From positions 372,001 to 436,000 of the forward strand of contig JADHYV010000015.1 of assembly GCA_027604705.1 (NCBI GenBank): a stretch of 64,000 bases of DNA, in the 5' to 3' direction. Every line of letters starts with the position of its first letter. Position 1 is the first letter of the stretch. This DNA is from Allomyces arbusculus. Taxonomy: Eukaryota > Blastocladiomycota > Blastocladiomycetes > Blastocladiales > Blastocladiaceae. A program made the translations under genes and the position numbers. Below the pieces are notes generated by a model. It saw only the letters and a list, made by a program, of their open reading frames with translations. It was not told the origin of the DNA and did no database searches. This document shows positions 1-11,196 of this stretch, piece after piece.

Positions 1-7
1 TACGTAC

Positions 8-953
8 GCTTAACCCCTCGAATGTGATGGCTTCGGCTGTCCTTGGAATCGATCCGTCGTCAATAGTTGGATCGTTTGGGTCGGGTCGCACCGGCTCGAC
101 GGGCCCGGGCTCCTCGTCGCCGTCCACAATGGTTTCGAGCGGAGCGACGACCGGCTCGGTATCGCCCGTGTCGGCGTCGGGATCCGAGAGTGGCAGCGAG
201 ACGGGAGTTTCGGGCAACGGCTGCACACTGAGCGGCCACAGGTGCGAGTGCGTCTGCAGCTCCTACTCGGTGGAGAATCATCGTCAGTATTCTAAGAGTC
301 GTTTGTTGGCGATCCAAGCGGGAGTACCTGTTTTGAGTCGAGCTCGTAACAAATCTTGCGGCATTTCTTGATATCCGACTCGAGCCTAGGGACAAAGTAA
401 AAGATGGATCAAACTGGACGAGCAAAACAAGCAAGGCCACGAACGGCGCGTACATCTTCTCCTGGAACCGCGTCGATCGCCAATCGCGAAAACTGCCCTG
501 TGCTTCCTGCAAGAGCTTGACGCGCTTAGCCTCCTGCTCGACAGCCAGGTCCTCTGCGGTCTTGACGCCAATCCCGGTCCTACCTGAGCATCCGGTCAGT
601 TCCTGGCCGCGGCAATGCAATCAATTACGCGTAAAGTACACACCCGCATGGACTGAAACAGCGAGCGGTTCGGCCATGCCCGCCGCGTCCTTGCCGAGCC
701 CCTTACCGTCCTTGAACCCCATCTTTTTCAGTAGTTGCATGCCCTTGTTGGACTCGTCGAGCCTGCGTTTGAGGCCCTGATCGCGCGATTCCTTGAGCTG
801 TTCGCGCAGCGGCGCCTGTTTGGCCGCGGCCTCGCGCGCCTTGAGCTTGCGGCGCTCCGAGTAAGTTAATTGAGTGGTCTTGGCGGCTGGCAGGGCCGCG
901 GGCTCGGCGAGGAACGCGGCCGACATGTAGTCGTCGTCAGAGTCGCTGGCCAT
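8..953 (-). CDS. G-patch domain protein, GPATCH11-like (3' end outside window)
   Basis: Four exons can be read on the minus strand: 953-644, 583-454, 385-328 and 262-8, all phase-consistent, and position 8 is followed by a good donor (GTACGTA), so the gene continues off the left edge. The start ATG at 953 opens an acidic stretch (SDSDDDYM). A G-patch core follows (KMGFKDGKGLGKDAAG), then a GIG motif and a basic helical region. Exon 3 encodes LESDIKKCRKICYELDSKQ, which resembles the conserved post-G-patch helix of human GPATCH11. Exon 4 is acidic and Pro-rich. The family is nuclear and thought to act in pre-mRNA processing through DEAH helicases; that role is family knowledge. At least 251 residues are visible. 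A different G-patch subfamily is possible but less likely given the exon 3 match. Confidence 0.82.
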
Positions 954-1782
954 GGTGCGGAAGCTGGTGGGCGGGACTGCGGTTGACAACGGGGTCTGTC
1001 GTGGCGCCTGGATCCAGGGGCGCGCAGCTTGCGAATTGCGGCGGGTCGCAGCCGTTTCTCGAGCACCTGATGCAGTAGATGCAGGAGTGTCCTGGTCGCT
1101 GCAGCGACGTCTGCCGCGGCGATGTGGTTGTCAACGTGCAAACGCGGGGAGACAGTGGAGCGCGAGGAGTGTCTCCCGAAGTGTGACCGCTGCCGATTGC
1201 CGCGCCACATGCCGCTTTCGCCTCTTTCGCCGTGCTTTCGCGTCTGGAGCCAACTTGGCGTGGCGCGTGAGCCGCTCCGCTCCACTTCACCGCGCGCGAC
1301 GCTGCTGGCGACCCAACCGCGCCGACCAACCGCGACGCCCAGCACGGCGAGCTGCTGCAGTCAACAGCAGCCAGCCTTTGCGACCACCAGTGTCCAGAAA
1401 CACCGGCGCACCGGCCGCCGCAGCCCCTGGCAACAAGGCGCAACTCACTGCAAGCGACACGGAGACTGCGACGTTGACCTGCACTCGTCGCTGCTCGGTC
1501 ACGTCCCCGCGACCCCCAAGTGATATTGGAGACATTCAGGGCAGTCGAATACCGATTCCGGCTTTGGATTGTGTACCCCTGTCGCTGTTGCCAGCTCAAG
1601 CTCAAGCCGTCACGCACCGACCTGCGCCACTTGCGCTCTCGATTCTCGATCTCGTTCTCGTTGCGCATTCGGTCGAGCTACCGTCGCCGTTTGCAGCTCG
1701 TTACCCGTTTGACGCGATCAGCCTGCTCTCTGTGCTGCCGTCACCATGCCGGTCCGTCCCTGCCGACGCTCGACGCGATCAG
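954..1782. promoter_or_regulatory. Divergent intergenic region, GPATCH11-like / myosin I
   Basis: About 830 bases separate the minus-strand G-patch gene from the first plausible myosin exon. Open frames cross it on both strands, but none shows family similarity, splice-consistent structure or a sensible start, so I read it as a shared 5' region. No clear TATA box or repeated operator was seen. Confidence 0.5.
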
Positions 1783-4700
1783 ATGTCGTCGCGACCGCAC
1801 GCGGTAGCCCGATCTCGACCAATGTCAACTGATATGCGCTCGGGAATGGCACTCGACACGCTAGATTCAACTTGGCAAGCGCCAGGGCGGCGGCGAGGTC
1901 GCCAAGCCCCAGGCGGCATGGAAAAAGGCGGCCTGGAACAGCGACCGCAAGCCCAATCAAGTCGGCGTCGATGGTGCGCGAGAGATTGCTCTTGGAGACG
2001 GAGGAGGGCTATGGCAAGTCGGAGACTGATGGCCCGGCGCGTCGCGCGCACGGCTTGTAGACATGACGCTGCTCTCGACGCTGTCCAACGAGTCGATCAA
2101 CGACAACCTGTCGAAGCGCTTCCACAAGGGCGAGATCTACGTATGCGATCGACTTGAGCACTCCTGCCGGCACTTGCGTGCGGTGGAGACGGAATGCTCT
2201 GAGGGAGAAGATTGCGCACCAACTAAGCAATGACCTTCCGCGGCGATAGACGTACATCGGGCACGTCTTGATCTCCGTGAACCCGTTCAAAGACCTCGGC
2301 ATCTACACCGACAGCATTCTCCAGTCATATGTCGGTCGCAACCTGATTGAAATGCCCCCGCACGTGTTTGCCATTGCCGAGTCGGCCTACTACCGCATGA
2401 AGAGCTACGGCGACAACCAGTGCATCATCATCTCTGGCGAGTCGGGTGCGGGCAAGACCGAGGCCGCCAAGAAGATTATGCAGTACGTGGCTGCCGTCTC
2501 GGGCAACAGCAACCAGTCAATCCAGCATGTCAAGGAAATGGTGCTTGCCACGAACCCGCTGCTCGAGAGTTTTGGCAACGCCAAGACGCTGCGCAACAAC
2601 AACTCGAGTCGATTTGTGCGTTTCGTCGAATTCTTTCTTGGAAGTCTGATGAGCACTGAAACTGACCTGCGCTTTTCGTCGTAATCAGGGCAAGTACCTC
2701 GAGATCTTCTTCAACGATCACGGCGAGCCCATTGGTGCCAACATCACAAATTACCTGCTCGAAAAGAGTCGCGTCGTGAACCAGGTTGAGAATGAGCGCG
2801 GGTTCCACATCTTCTACCAACTGTGCAAGGCCGCTGGGACCATGTACCCTGGTACCCTTTTCTCTGATTGTTCATGAACCCGCTCCGCTGAAAACACTGA
2901 CTCGGGCCACGCCTTCGTTGGACAGATTTCGGTATCGCCGGCCCCGAGAGCTTCTACTACACGAGCCAGGCGCGGTGCATGGATGTGGACGGCATCGACG
3001 ACGTGCAAGAGTACGCCGAAGTGATCGAGGCGATGCGCGTGATTGGCCTGTCGGCCGACGAGCAGTCGGACATTCATCGTCTCCTGGCCGGGATCCTGTG
3101 GCTTGGGAACGTGACCTTTGCCGAGGCCGAGAACGGCGAGGACGCCGTCGTCACGCAGCGCGACGCCCTCGCATCGGCGGCCTACTTGCTCAACATGGAC
3201 GAGGCCACGCTCGAGCGAGCGATCACGCAGCGCGTCATTGTTACGCCGCGCGGCAACGGCATGGAGCGATTTGATTCGCCACTCAATGTCGCGCAGGCGC
3301 TGGGTGTGCGCGACGCTCTCGCCAAGCTGCTCTACCACCGCTTGTTTGATTGGATTGTCGTGCGCGTCAACCAGGCGATGCGGCCGGCGGTCAAGGCGAC
3401 GCGGTCGATTGGCGTGCTCGATATCTACGGGTTTGAGATTTTCGAGCATAACAGTTTCGAGCAGCTGTGCATGTACGTCTGAATTGGGTTTTTGGATGCG
3501 GTCTCGAGACGCACGAGCTGATGTCTTCTGATTTGTTAGCAACTACGTCAACGAGAAGCTGCAGCAGATCTTCATCGAGCTGACGCTCAAGGCCGAGCAG
3601 GAGGACTACGTCGCCGAAGGCATCCAGTGGGTCCGTGACCGACACTTCTTATTGACCGTGCGTCATTTCGATCTCACAGCTGACTTGCGCCTTTTCTTTG
3701 AACAGACGCCCATCAAGTTCTTTAACAACAAGGTCGTTTGCGAACTCATCGAAGAGAGGGTGCGTTGAAAGTTCTTTAACTCGACGACCAATCTTCCGGC
3801 CTTGATCTGATGCGTCGTGATTCTTCCCATTCGCCAGCGCCCGCCCGGTGTCTTTGCCATCATGAACGATGCCGGCGCGCGCGTGCACGCCGACCCAGAA
3901 AAGGCCGACCAGAACCTGGCCTCGGACCTAAGCCGGCTCTCACACCCGCGGTTCCGCGCGCACATGGGCACGTTCACCATCGAGCACTATGCGGGCGACG
4001 TGACCTACGAGACGGCGGGTATGTCCGAGAAGAACCGCGACCAGGTGAACAAGGACCTGCTCGAGGCCATCAAGTCGTCGGGCATGGCGCTGTTGCAGTC
4101 ACTGTTCCCCGAGGAAGTGGACCGCGAGAACCGGCAGCGTCCGCCGACCGCGTCCGACAAGATCAAGTTGTCGGCGGCCGATTTGGTCACGACGCTCATG
4201 GGCTGCCACCCGAATTACATTCGGTGCCTCAAGCCCAACGCCAACAAGTCGGCCAAGGAGTACAATGACGCCATGTGCATGCATCAGGTCAAGTACCTTG
4301 GGCTGCTCGAAAACGTCAAGGTGCGCCGCGCGGGTTTCGCGTCGCGGCAACAGTACGAGCGGTTCCTCGAACGGTTCTACTTGCTCTCGAGCAAGACGTG
4401 CTTTGCCGGGGAGTGCACGTGGACGGGCAACACGCGCGATGGGTGCCGCATTATCCTCGAGGCCACGGGGATCCCGCGCGACCAGTGGCAGCTCGGGCAG
4501 ACCAAGGTGTTCATCAAGAGTCCCGAGACGGTAAGCTGCTTCTGTTCGTTCTTCAGTTTGATCCAATGCTCTTGGGCTCACCACTTTTCCGCCCCATTCA
4601 GCTCTTTAAACTCGAGGCCATGCGCGACCGCTACTGGCACATGATGGCGCTGCGCATCCAGCGCGCGTGGCGCAAGTACCAGGAACGACGTGCCGCTGCG

Positions 4701-6233
4701 GCACGCACGATTCAGCAGGCGTGGCGCGACTACAAGGGGCTCAACGTCTACGTGCGCATGCGTGACTATGGCCACGAGGTGCTCAAGGCGCGCAAGGAGC
4801 GGCGCGCGTTCAGTCTGATCAGTATGCGCCGGTACCTTGGCGACTACCTCGACGTGGCTGGCCGCGGTGGCGCGTTCTTGCGAACCGCGGCCGGCTTGTC
4901 TTCGGACGAGCTGATTATCTTCTCAGCGCGCGCGCAGACAGTCGTGTTCCGGTTGCTGCGGTCGGCGAAATTGTCGCCGCGGATGGTGGTCATGACTGAC
5001 AAGACGCTCACGCTGGTCGTGACCAAGCTCGACGGCAAGCAGACGGTGCAGCGGATCGAGAAGAAGGTGCAGCTGCGTGCTATCACAGCCGCGACGCTGA
5101 CGGCGTTCCAAGACGATTTTTTGCTGCTGCATGTGGAAGGCGACGACGATTGGTTGATTACGTGCCCGTTCAAAACGGAGCTCGTGGCCTACCTCGTCTA
5201 CCAGAACAAGACGCCCGTCAAGATTGCCAACGAGTGCGTTTCTGATGCGCCTCGAACTTGTCGGTTGCGACTTGCGCTCATTTTTTTGCTCTTCTTTGCA
5301 CCAGGCTCATCATGACCAACAAGAAGGAAAAGAAGTCGCACATGTTCAAGGCCGTTCTCGACCCGTCACTCAAGGTTGCGTGGGAGTTCAAGAAGGACAA
5401 GATTCACGCAGCACCGGGCCAGCCCGCGTCGTCCGGTACAACTTCTCGTTTTTCTTACAGACTGTTTGGTGAAGTACTTCCGAATTCACTCCAGCGTGTT
5501 CATCTTTAACCCAGTGACCAAGCCGCCATGCCGCAAAAAGCCGCGCGCCTCGACAGCGGCCAAGGCCAAGGCCAAGAAGCCCGTTGTAGCGACTCGGCAA
5601 ACCACCAAGCCCGCGGCCAACTCGCGCCCCGCCGCGACCGCGTCGTCGTCTTACGCGGCCCCCGTTGCCGTAGCTGCCGCCGCGGCCGCTGCAGCTGTGT
5701 CGCCACCACCAACGCGGGCGCGCCCGACCCCCCCGCCAACGGCCCGTCGCGCGACGCCCGCGAAACCCATGTTCAAAGTGCTCTTCGCCTTTGCAGGGCA
5801 GGACGCCGGCGAACTGTCCGTCTCGGCGGGCGACCTCGTTGACGTCCTGCGACGCGAAGAGAATGGGTGGTGGCTCGCCAAGACCAACGCCGGCGACGAA
5901 GGGTGGGTCCCATCCAACTACCTGGAGGAAGTGCCCGTCGAGGCCGCACCGGTTCCGCCGCCCGCACCGCCGCGCCCAGCGCCGGCACCGCGCGCGAGTC
6001 CGCAACCCGCGGCCGCATCGGCGACTCCGTCGACGTCGTCGACGCTTGATCGCGATAATCTGCCCGAGTGGAAGAAGCAGTTGCTCGCGCGCATGGAGGC
6101 GCAGAAGCAGAAACAAGCGTCAGCCAATGGTACGCCCGCAGGGACAGCATCTCGCCCAGGCACGTCGCCACGGCCGGCGGTCACGCCGCGGCCGAGTGTG
6201 GCCCCGCGGCCCCCGGTGCCGCGCCGGAATTAG
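1783..6233 (+). CDS. Class I myosin heavy chain (motor-IQ-TH1-SH3)
   Basis: Exons: 1865-1973, 2061-2140, 2250-2615, 2689-2851, 2926-3472, 3540-3630, 3706-3759, 3838-4530, 4602-5233, 5305-5435, 5515-6233. A 21-nt first exon at 1783-1803 is tentative. The product is about 1200 residues, normal for a fungal long-tailed myosin I. Visible motifs are the P-loop [13 protein letters not shown], switch [17 protein letters not shown], actin-binding surface residues, IQ-like repeats ([22 protein letters not shown]), a basic TH1 tail, an Ala/Pro-rich linker and an SH3 domain (ALYDF-type, near 5770-5930). Such myosins drive actin patches and endocytosis at the plasma membrane. Two oddities: the TEDS-rule residue near position 360 is Glu, and the protein ends in basic Pro/Arg sequence instead of the acidic Arp2/3-binding tail typical of fungal homologues. 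Intron 6 uses an unusual GTCCGT donor. Confidence 0.95.
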
Positions 6234-6621
6234 AGACTTTAGCGGTTGCGGAGCGAAGGGTGTCGGTGGATTCGGGTTGCGTTTGCAGTTGCGGTTGCAG
6301 TTTTAAATGTACGCTCGTAGTTTTGATGATGCACAAGGTCAGATCGTCTTTGCACACCCGGACGAGGTTCACCTGAAGGGAGCGTCGCGGTGGGGGAGCA
6401 TTCAACACGACATGATCCTGGGCAAGGGTGAATCAGCAATCGTGAAGCCGTTTGTGAATCCTGACAGGCACGACCTCCTGACGCCCTGCCCAGCACAAAC
6501 CGTAAACGTCCATTCTGCACCGCACAATGCCAAAGTACTCAGTGAAGGTGTTTTTCATTCTATAAACAACGGCTATTTACATGGAGCAAAAGCAGAGGGT
6601 ATTCGTTGCGGCACTTTGCCC

Positions 6622-7379
6622 TTAGACCTCGTCCTCACTCAAGAGCATGTTCGGGATCCCATCACGGATCGGGTAGACATGCTCACACTCGGGGCAGACC
6701 ATCGAGCCCGACTGAATGTTGACCTAGACGAGCGGAAAAAGACGTAAGCGATTGCGACGCGAGCAAGGAGACATGAAGGTCGGGCGCCAGCTTCGTACCT
6801 CCATCAAAGCACGGTGCAGCGCAGCGAGGAACGCCTCGTCTTCGGCCGGGTTTTCCGGGACGGCTGCCGGCAACTCGGGCAAGCCCAACTGAGGGTGGAG
6901 AAGAAAAGGGACAGGTCAGACATTAAATTTCAAGGACGGATAGAGGGCGACCACGCCCGCATTCTCGACCAGACAAAGGGGGCTCAGATATGCGAATATT
7001 ATCAGCAGGATACCCGGACCAAGGACGACGCCCGCGCCCAGAGCCAACTCCGCCGGAGCGGCCACGAGAGCGAGCGCCGATCCGTGGTCAAGAGTCTATG
7101 CCTGACGTGCAAATAAAAGATTGGATCGTCCACGCCTCCCCTTGTTTTCGTCGTGTCGTCGATAACGCATCGTGGTCGAAAGAAGGGGTGAAAGATTACC
7201 TGGTCGACGGTGGTGCGCAGCGCGTTCCAGTCAATGCGCGGCAACATGTTGACAAGAAACTCCTTGTTGATTTCCTGCTCGTGCTGTTCGATGACGGGGT
7301 CTTGGAAGCGCAGCGGGAACCCATTCGTGCAGTTCTTGACATGACACTGCAGCATGTTGTGCGTGAGCAGGCGGACCAT
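6622..7379 (-). CDS. TRM112: TRM112-like methyltransferase activator
   Basis: Exons 7379-7200, 6888-6799 and 6723-6622 give 123 residues, close to the 125-135 usual for the family. The N-terminus MVRLLTHNML matches the MKLLTHN-type start. The four zinc ligands expected in fungi are present as C12, C17, C100 and C103 (QCHVKNC and VCPECEHVYPI), and the protein closes with GIPNMLLSEDEV. TRM112 is a small obligatory partner of several methyltransferases that act on tRNA, rRNA and the translation termination factor eRF1; it stabilises them and stimulates activity. The first intron (7199-6889) is about 311 nt, several times longer than most introns here. The gene is divergent to the CEP89-like gene and convergent with the myosin gene. 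Confidence 0.93.
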
Positions 7380-7778
7380 CTTGGCGGTTGGACGGGGTGA
7401 GGTGTCGGCACTTGGAGAGCGCGTGCGATCACAGCAAACGAGAGCGAGCAAAAGCACTTGGCCGTGGCGGCTGTTGAGGCGTGACACCACATGCTCCGTT
7501 GCGACGCGCTCCTGCCCTGCGAGACGTGGCCAGTCCACCCGGGAGACAACCTCGGCACTGTCCTTTCCCTTCACGTCGTCGTTGATGACCGGAATCCGTC
7601 GGCCTTTTTCCGACCGACCGCGCGACACTAGACGCAAAGCTCTGCTGACGACCGGCAGTACTTGTATTTCGAGCCTCAGCTCCGCGCGCATCCGGGCCGA
7701 ACTGCAGTCTGCCGACCACGTCGTTCAACACCAACTCCGTTCTATTTGCAAAACCCGGACCCAAGAGAAGGTCCTATC
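7380..7778. promoter_or_regulatory. Divergent promoter region, TRM112 / CEP89-like gene
   Basis: A 399-base gap lies between two divergent start codons. Open frames crossing it look like chance readings of GC-rich DNA. No repeat or recognisable element was seen. Confidence 0.5.
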
Positions 7779-10700
7779 ATGCCGTCGATGATCATGGCCG
7801 ACTACCGTGACGATGCGAACGATGACCTGCTCACGCCGCCGTCGCGAGTTCCACTCGCCACATTTTGGACCCAACCTCGGCCGCAATTCGAGGCAATACC
7901 TATCGAGGAGCCGGTGTCACCAGTTAAGCAGCCTCCAAGGGCCCCATCGCCAGCACCTGCACCAGTACCACCGCGCGATCCGCCCAAGTCCGCCCAAAAT
8001 GACGAGCCAGAGATGCCGAATAAGGACGCGACCGAGGACGTGGTGTTTCTCAAAGCTCTCGGTACGGTTCGATCCATCTACCCGACCCGGCTGAAGGACC
8101 GATGGCTGACGTTGTCAATGGTGGACTAGTCGGCCGTTTGGGCAGCGAACTGGCGCGGTGCAAGGACGAGAAAAAGTTCATGGGCGAGAAGACAAACCTG
8201 GTATGCTCTTATCTTCACGAAACGTTCGCGGTCAACGCTGCTCACTTCCGCTTCGACCCGAACACTAGTCCGAGTTCCTGGCCTCGGGCGAGGCCTCGTG
8301 GCTGTGGGACGCCGATTCGCTCAGCCCGTTGCTCGGCTGCTTTGACGAGCTCGTCACGAATTTACTTGCTCGCTTGGCAGAGTACGAGGTTCGTTTTAGT
8401 GTCGCCATCGTGTTCATTGAGGTTTGCGTGGTACTGATCGTGCGGGACCCGGTTCTGCAGAACCAGGTACCCGAGCTCGTCGACCGCTGTGAGGCCCTCG
8501 TCGCGGAGAACGAGGACTTGCACTCGGCCGTCGAGGAGATGAAGGGAAAGCTGAGCGCCAAGGAGGACACCGCCCGCACCAAGTCCCCCGCACCCGCACC
8601 CGCGCCCGCAACCGCACCCCCACCGCTCCTGCACTCGAAGATCGAGTAAGTTCTGCTCATCCCTCCTCGCTCCCACCTGTCTTGCGAATCCATGACCTCA
8701 CTTCACCCACGTAGCCCCGAGGAAAAGCTTGCGATACAGCAGAACCAGCAGCTGCGCAAGGAAGTGCAGACGCTTCGGCACGACTTACTATCCGCGCACC
8801 GGCACCTCGCGCAATCCACCAAGGCGCAGCAGTCGCTGCACACGCAGGTGCAGCTACTCAAGGACGCCAAGGCCGACCTCGAATCGCAGCTCGCCGACGC
8901 CATGACCGACGTGCGCGACCTCGAATCCGAGCGTGACCATCTCGCCGACTCGCTGCGTCGGCGCGACGTGGACGCGCACAAACTGTCGACGCGCGTCAAG
9001 GACCTGCAGTCGGCGCTGCACGCCGTGACGGCGCGGTTCCAGGACACGCTCGCAGAACTCGAGGCCGCGGCGAACAGCAACAAGGCCATGGTCACAGCGG
9101 TGCGTGCCAAGGATGACGAGGTCGTGCAGCTCGTGTCGCAGGCGCAGTCGACGGCCGCGCAGGTCAAGGAGTTGATGGAGCAGCACCAGAAAATGCACGA
9201 GGCCGTCGAGTCGCTCGAGGACCGGGTCAAGGACGGGCAGGCGAGGGAGGACGCATATCTCGTGCAACTCAAGAATGCCGACGAGCGTGTCGAAGGGCTC
9301 AGGATTGACCGTGACCGGCTTGCGACGGCTCTCGACGAGAGCAGTAAACAGGTGGATGAATTGCGCAAGCTCGTTGACGAGGTCATGGCGTCGAGTGTCG
9401 CCAAGAGGGAGTTTACCAAAATCAAGACCGAGGCCGAGACCGAGGTGGCGCGATTGACGGCCGAGCTCGAGGCGCTGACCAGTACGCACGCGACGACCAT
9501 GAACCAGCTTGAGCGCGCATTGCGTGATAAGCGCACTGTTGACGAGGAGCTACGTGCGGTCCAGCGCAATGCACCGAACGAACATGCGCGGATGCACGGC
9601 GTGATCGAGGAGCTGAGTGGCAAGCTGCGGGCGTGCGAACGCGAGCGCAACAATTTGATGTACCAGCAGAGCGTGTACGTTTTTTCACGCTCTGTTCGTT
9701 TGCTCCACTCCGTTTCTGATAGTCGAAACGTCTGCGTATTCAGTTTACAAGAAAGTTTGGAGCGAGCCAACGTCAAGAGCGAGCAGGAGCGGCAGTCGGC
9801 TGCCGAGGACTTGCAGCACCAGACGAGGCGAGCGACCAGGGCTGAAGCATTGATCGAGGACTTACGGGTGCGTGCGACCACGGCACGATGGACCATGAGG
9901 GTTTGATCTGACGATGCGACCAACTCCATGGTTTAGGAGGATAACGCCAAGATCTCGGCCAAGTATGCTGACGCGCAAAAGAACATTGAGGAGCTCGGCG
10001 CGCAAAAAGACCGAGTGGAGCGACAAGCTCAGTCCAACGTCACTCAGTTGACGCGCAAGTACGAGGCACAGGTGCGCTCGTTGTTTTCTTGATCCGGAGC
10101 GGGAGTGGAGATGAACAGATGCGGTCACTTGCTCGACTAGATCAAGGAGCTGCGGCAAGAGCTCGACCGGGTCACGGCGCAGCTCAAGACGGTCTCCGAC
10201 GACCAGCGCTCGAGCATCACCAAAGCGCACGAGCAGCAGACGCGGTGGAAGGCCGAGCACGACAAGTTGGCGCATGACTACGAGACACTCGTCTCGACGC
10301 TGCGCACCAAGCTCTCGGACGCGCTCGTCTGCAAGGACGAGGCCGTGCGCGACCTGCGTTCCGACAAGGCCGCGCGGCAAAAACTGCACAGGGAGCTGCA
10401 GGAGGCCAAGGCCACGATGGCCGCGCTGCAGCAAAAGTACCGCGATGCGGCGTTGCACAACGAGGAGCTCAGTCTCAAGCTGCAAGAAGCAGTGCGTGCG
10501 CAAGTGGAGATGCGACGCGAAAAGCGGGCGCTGCAGCGGCGAATGGATCGAATCGTGCGCAAGGAGAGCGCTTTCGACTTGGCCGACTTGGATTTGGTGG
10601 ACGACGAGGCCGGGTCGGCGCCGAGGACACCAGCTGTGGGCATGCGCGATTTGCCTGGACGATTGTACGTGGTTTCGCGACCATCGCACACTTGAACTGG

Positions 10701-10924
10701 CCAATGCTGACCATGAGCACCTCGCACCCATCTTTTCATTGCCCTCCATGAAATGCTGACTGGCGGTGCGATCGCCCTCATTTCACTGCCCCTGCCACCA
10801 ACCGTTCACGACCCCCAATGGCGCATTCAGGCCAACGCCGGTGGTGGCCGACCTAGACTCATCGTCGAACGCGCTCGCGCTGCACTTGGAGGCCGAACTG
10901 CGACGGATTCGCACTGTCAGGTGA
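7779..10924 (+). CDS. CEP89-like coiled-coil protein (centriole distal appendage family)
   Basis: Nine exons, all in phase: 7779-8061, 8130-8200, 8269-8388, 8461-8645, 8715-9674, 9744-9867, 9937-10071, 10141-10664, 10831-10924. They give 831 residues; human CEP89 is about 780. The N-terminal 95 residues are Pro-rich and disordered, and the rest is nearly continuous coiled coil. Exons 3-4 contain WLWDADSLSPLL, then VPELVDRCEALVAENEDLH. I recall human CEP89 having a WLLDIKYLSPLL segment followed by a V..ENEELH helix with the same spacing. CEP89 is a distal appendage component of the mother centriole, needed for basal body docking. The assignment rests on that short anchored match plus architecture; a generic coiled-coil protein is the alternative. 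Exon 9 follows a 166-nt intron and supplies the C-terminal helix. Confidence 0.62.
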
Positions 10925-11196
10925 TGGCATGAACAACGTTCACGTGAGAAGTACAGATTTTGACGAAGCCTTCGGTTTTCCAGGTTTTGCCTGTTGGAAA
11001 GCTGGCTCTTTGCATCGGCACATGGCCAGCACGCCCAAACCGGACCAGAAACGCCAATCGTTGCGAAATCGACGACCACCGCGGCTGCAACCACGACCAC
11101 CGGCCAGCACTTGCTGCAGTCGCTCCGCGAACCCGGCATATTGCCTTCTGATCCCGGCCTGGCGCCCCTCGACCACCAACCAGCTCGTCCGCCACC

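Noticed and set aside
952-2157. 401-codon plus-strand frame upstream of myosin I
   Set aside because: It overlaps the true myosin exon 1865-1973 in a different frame and shows no homology.
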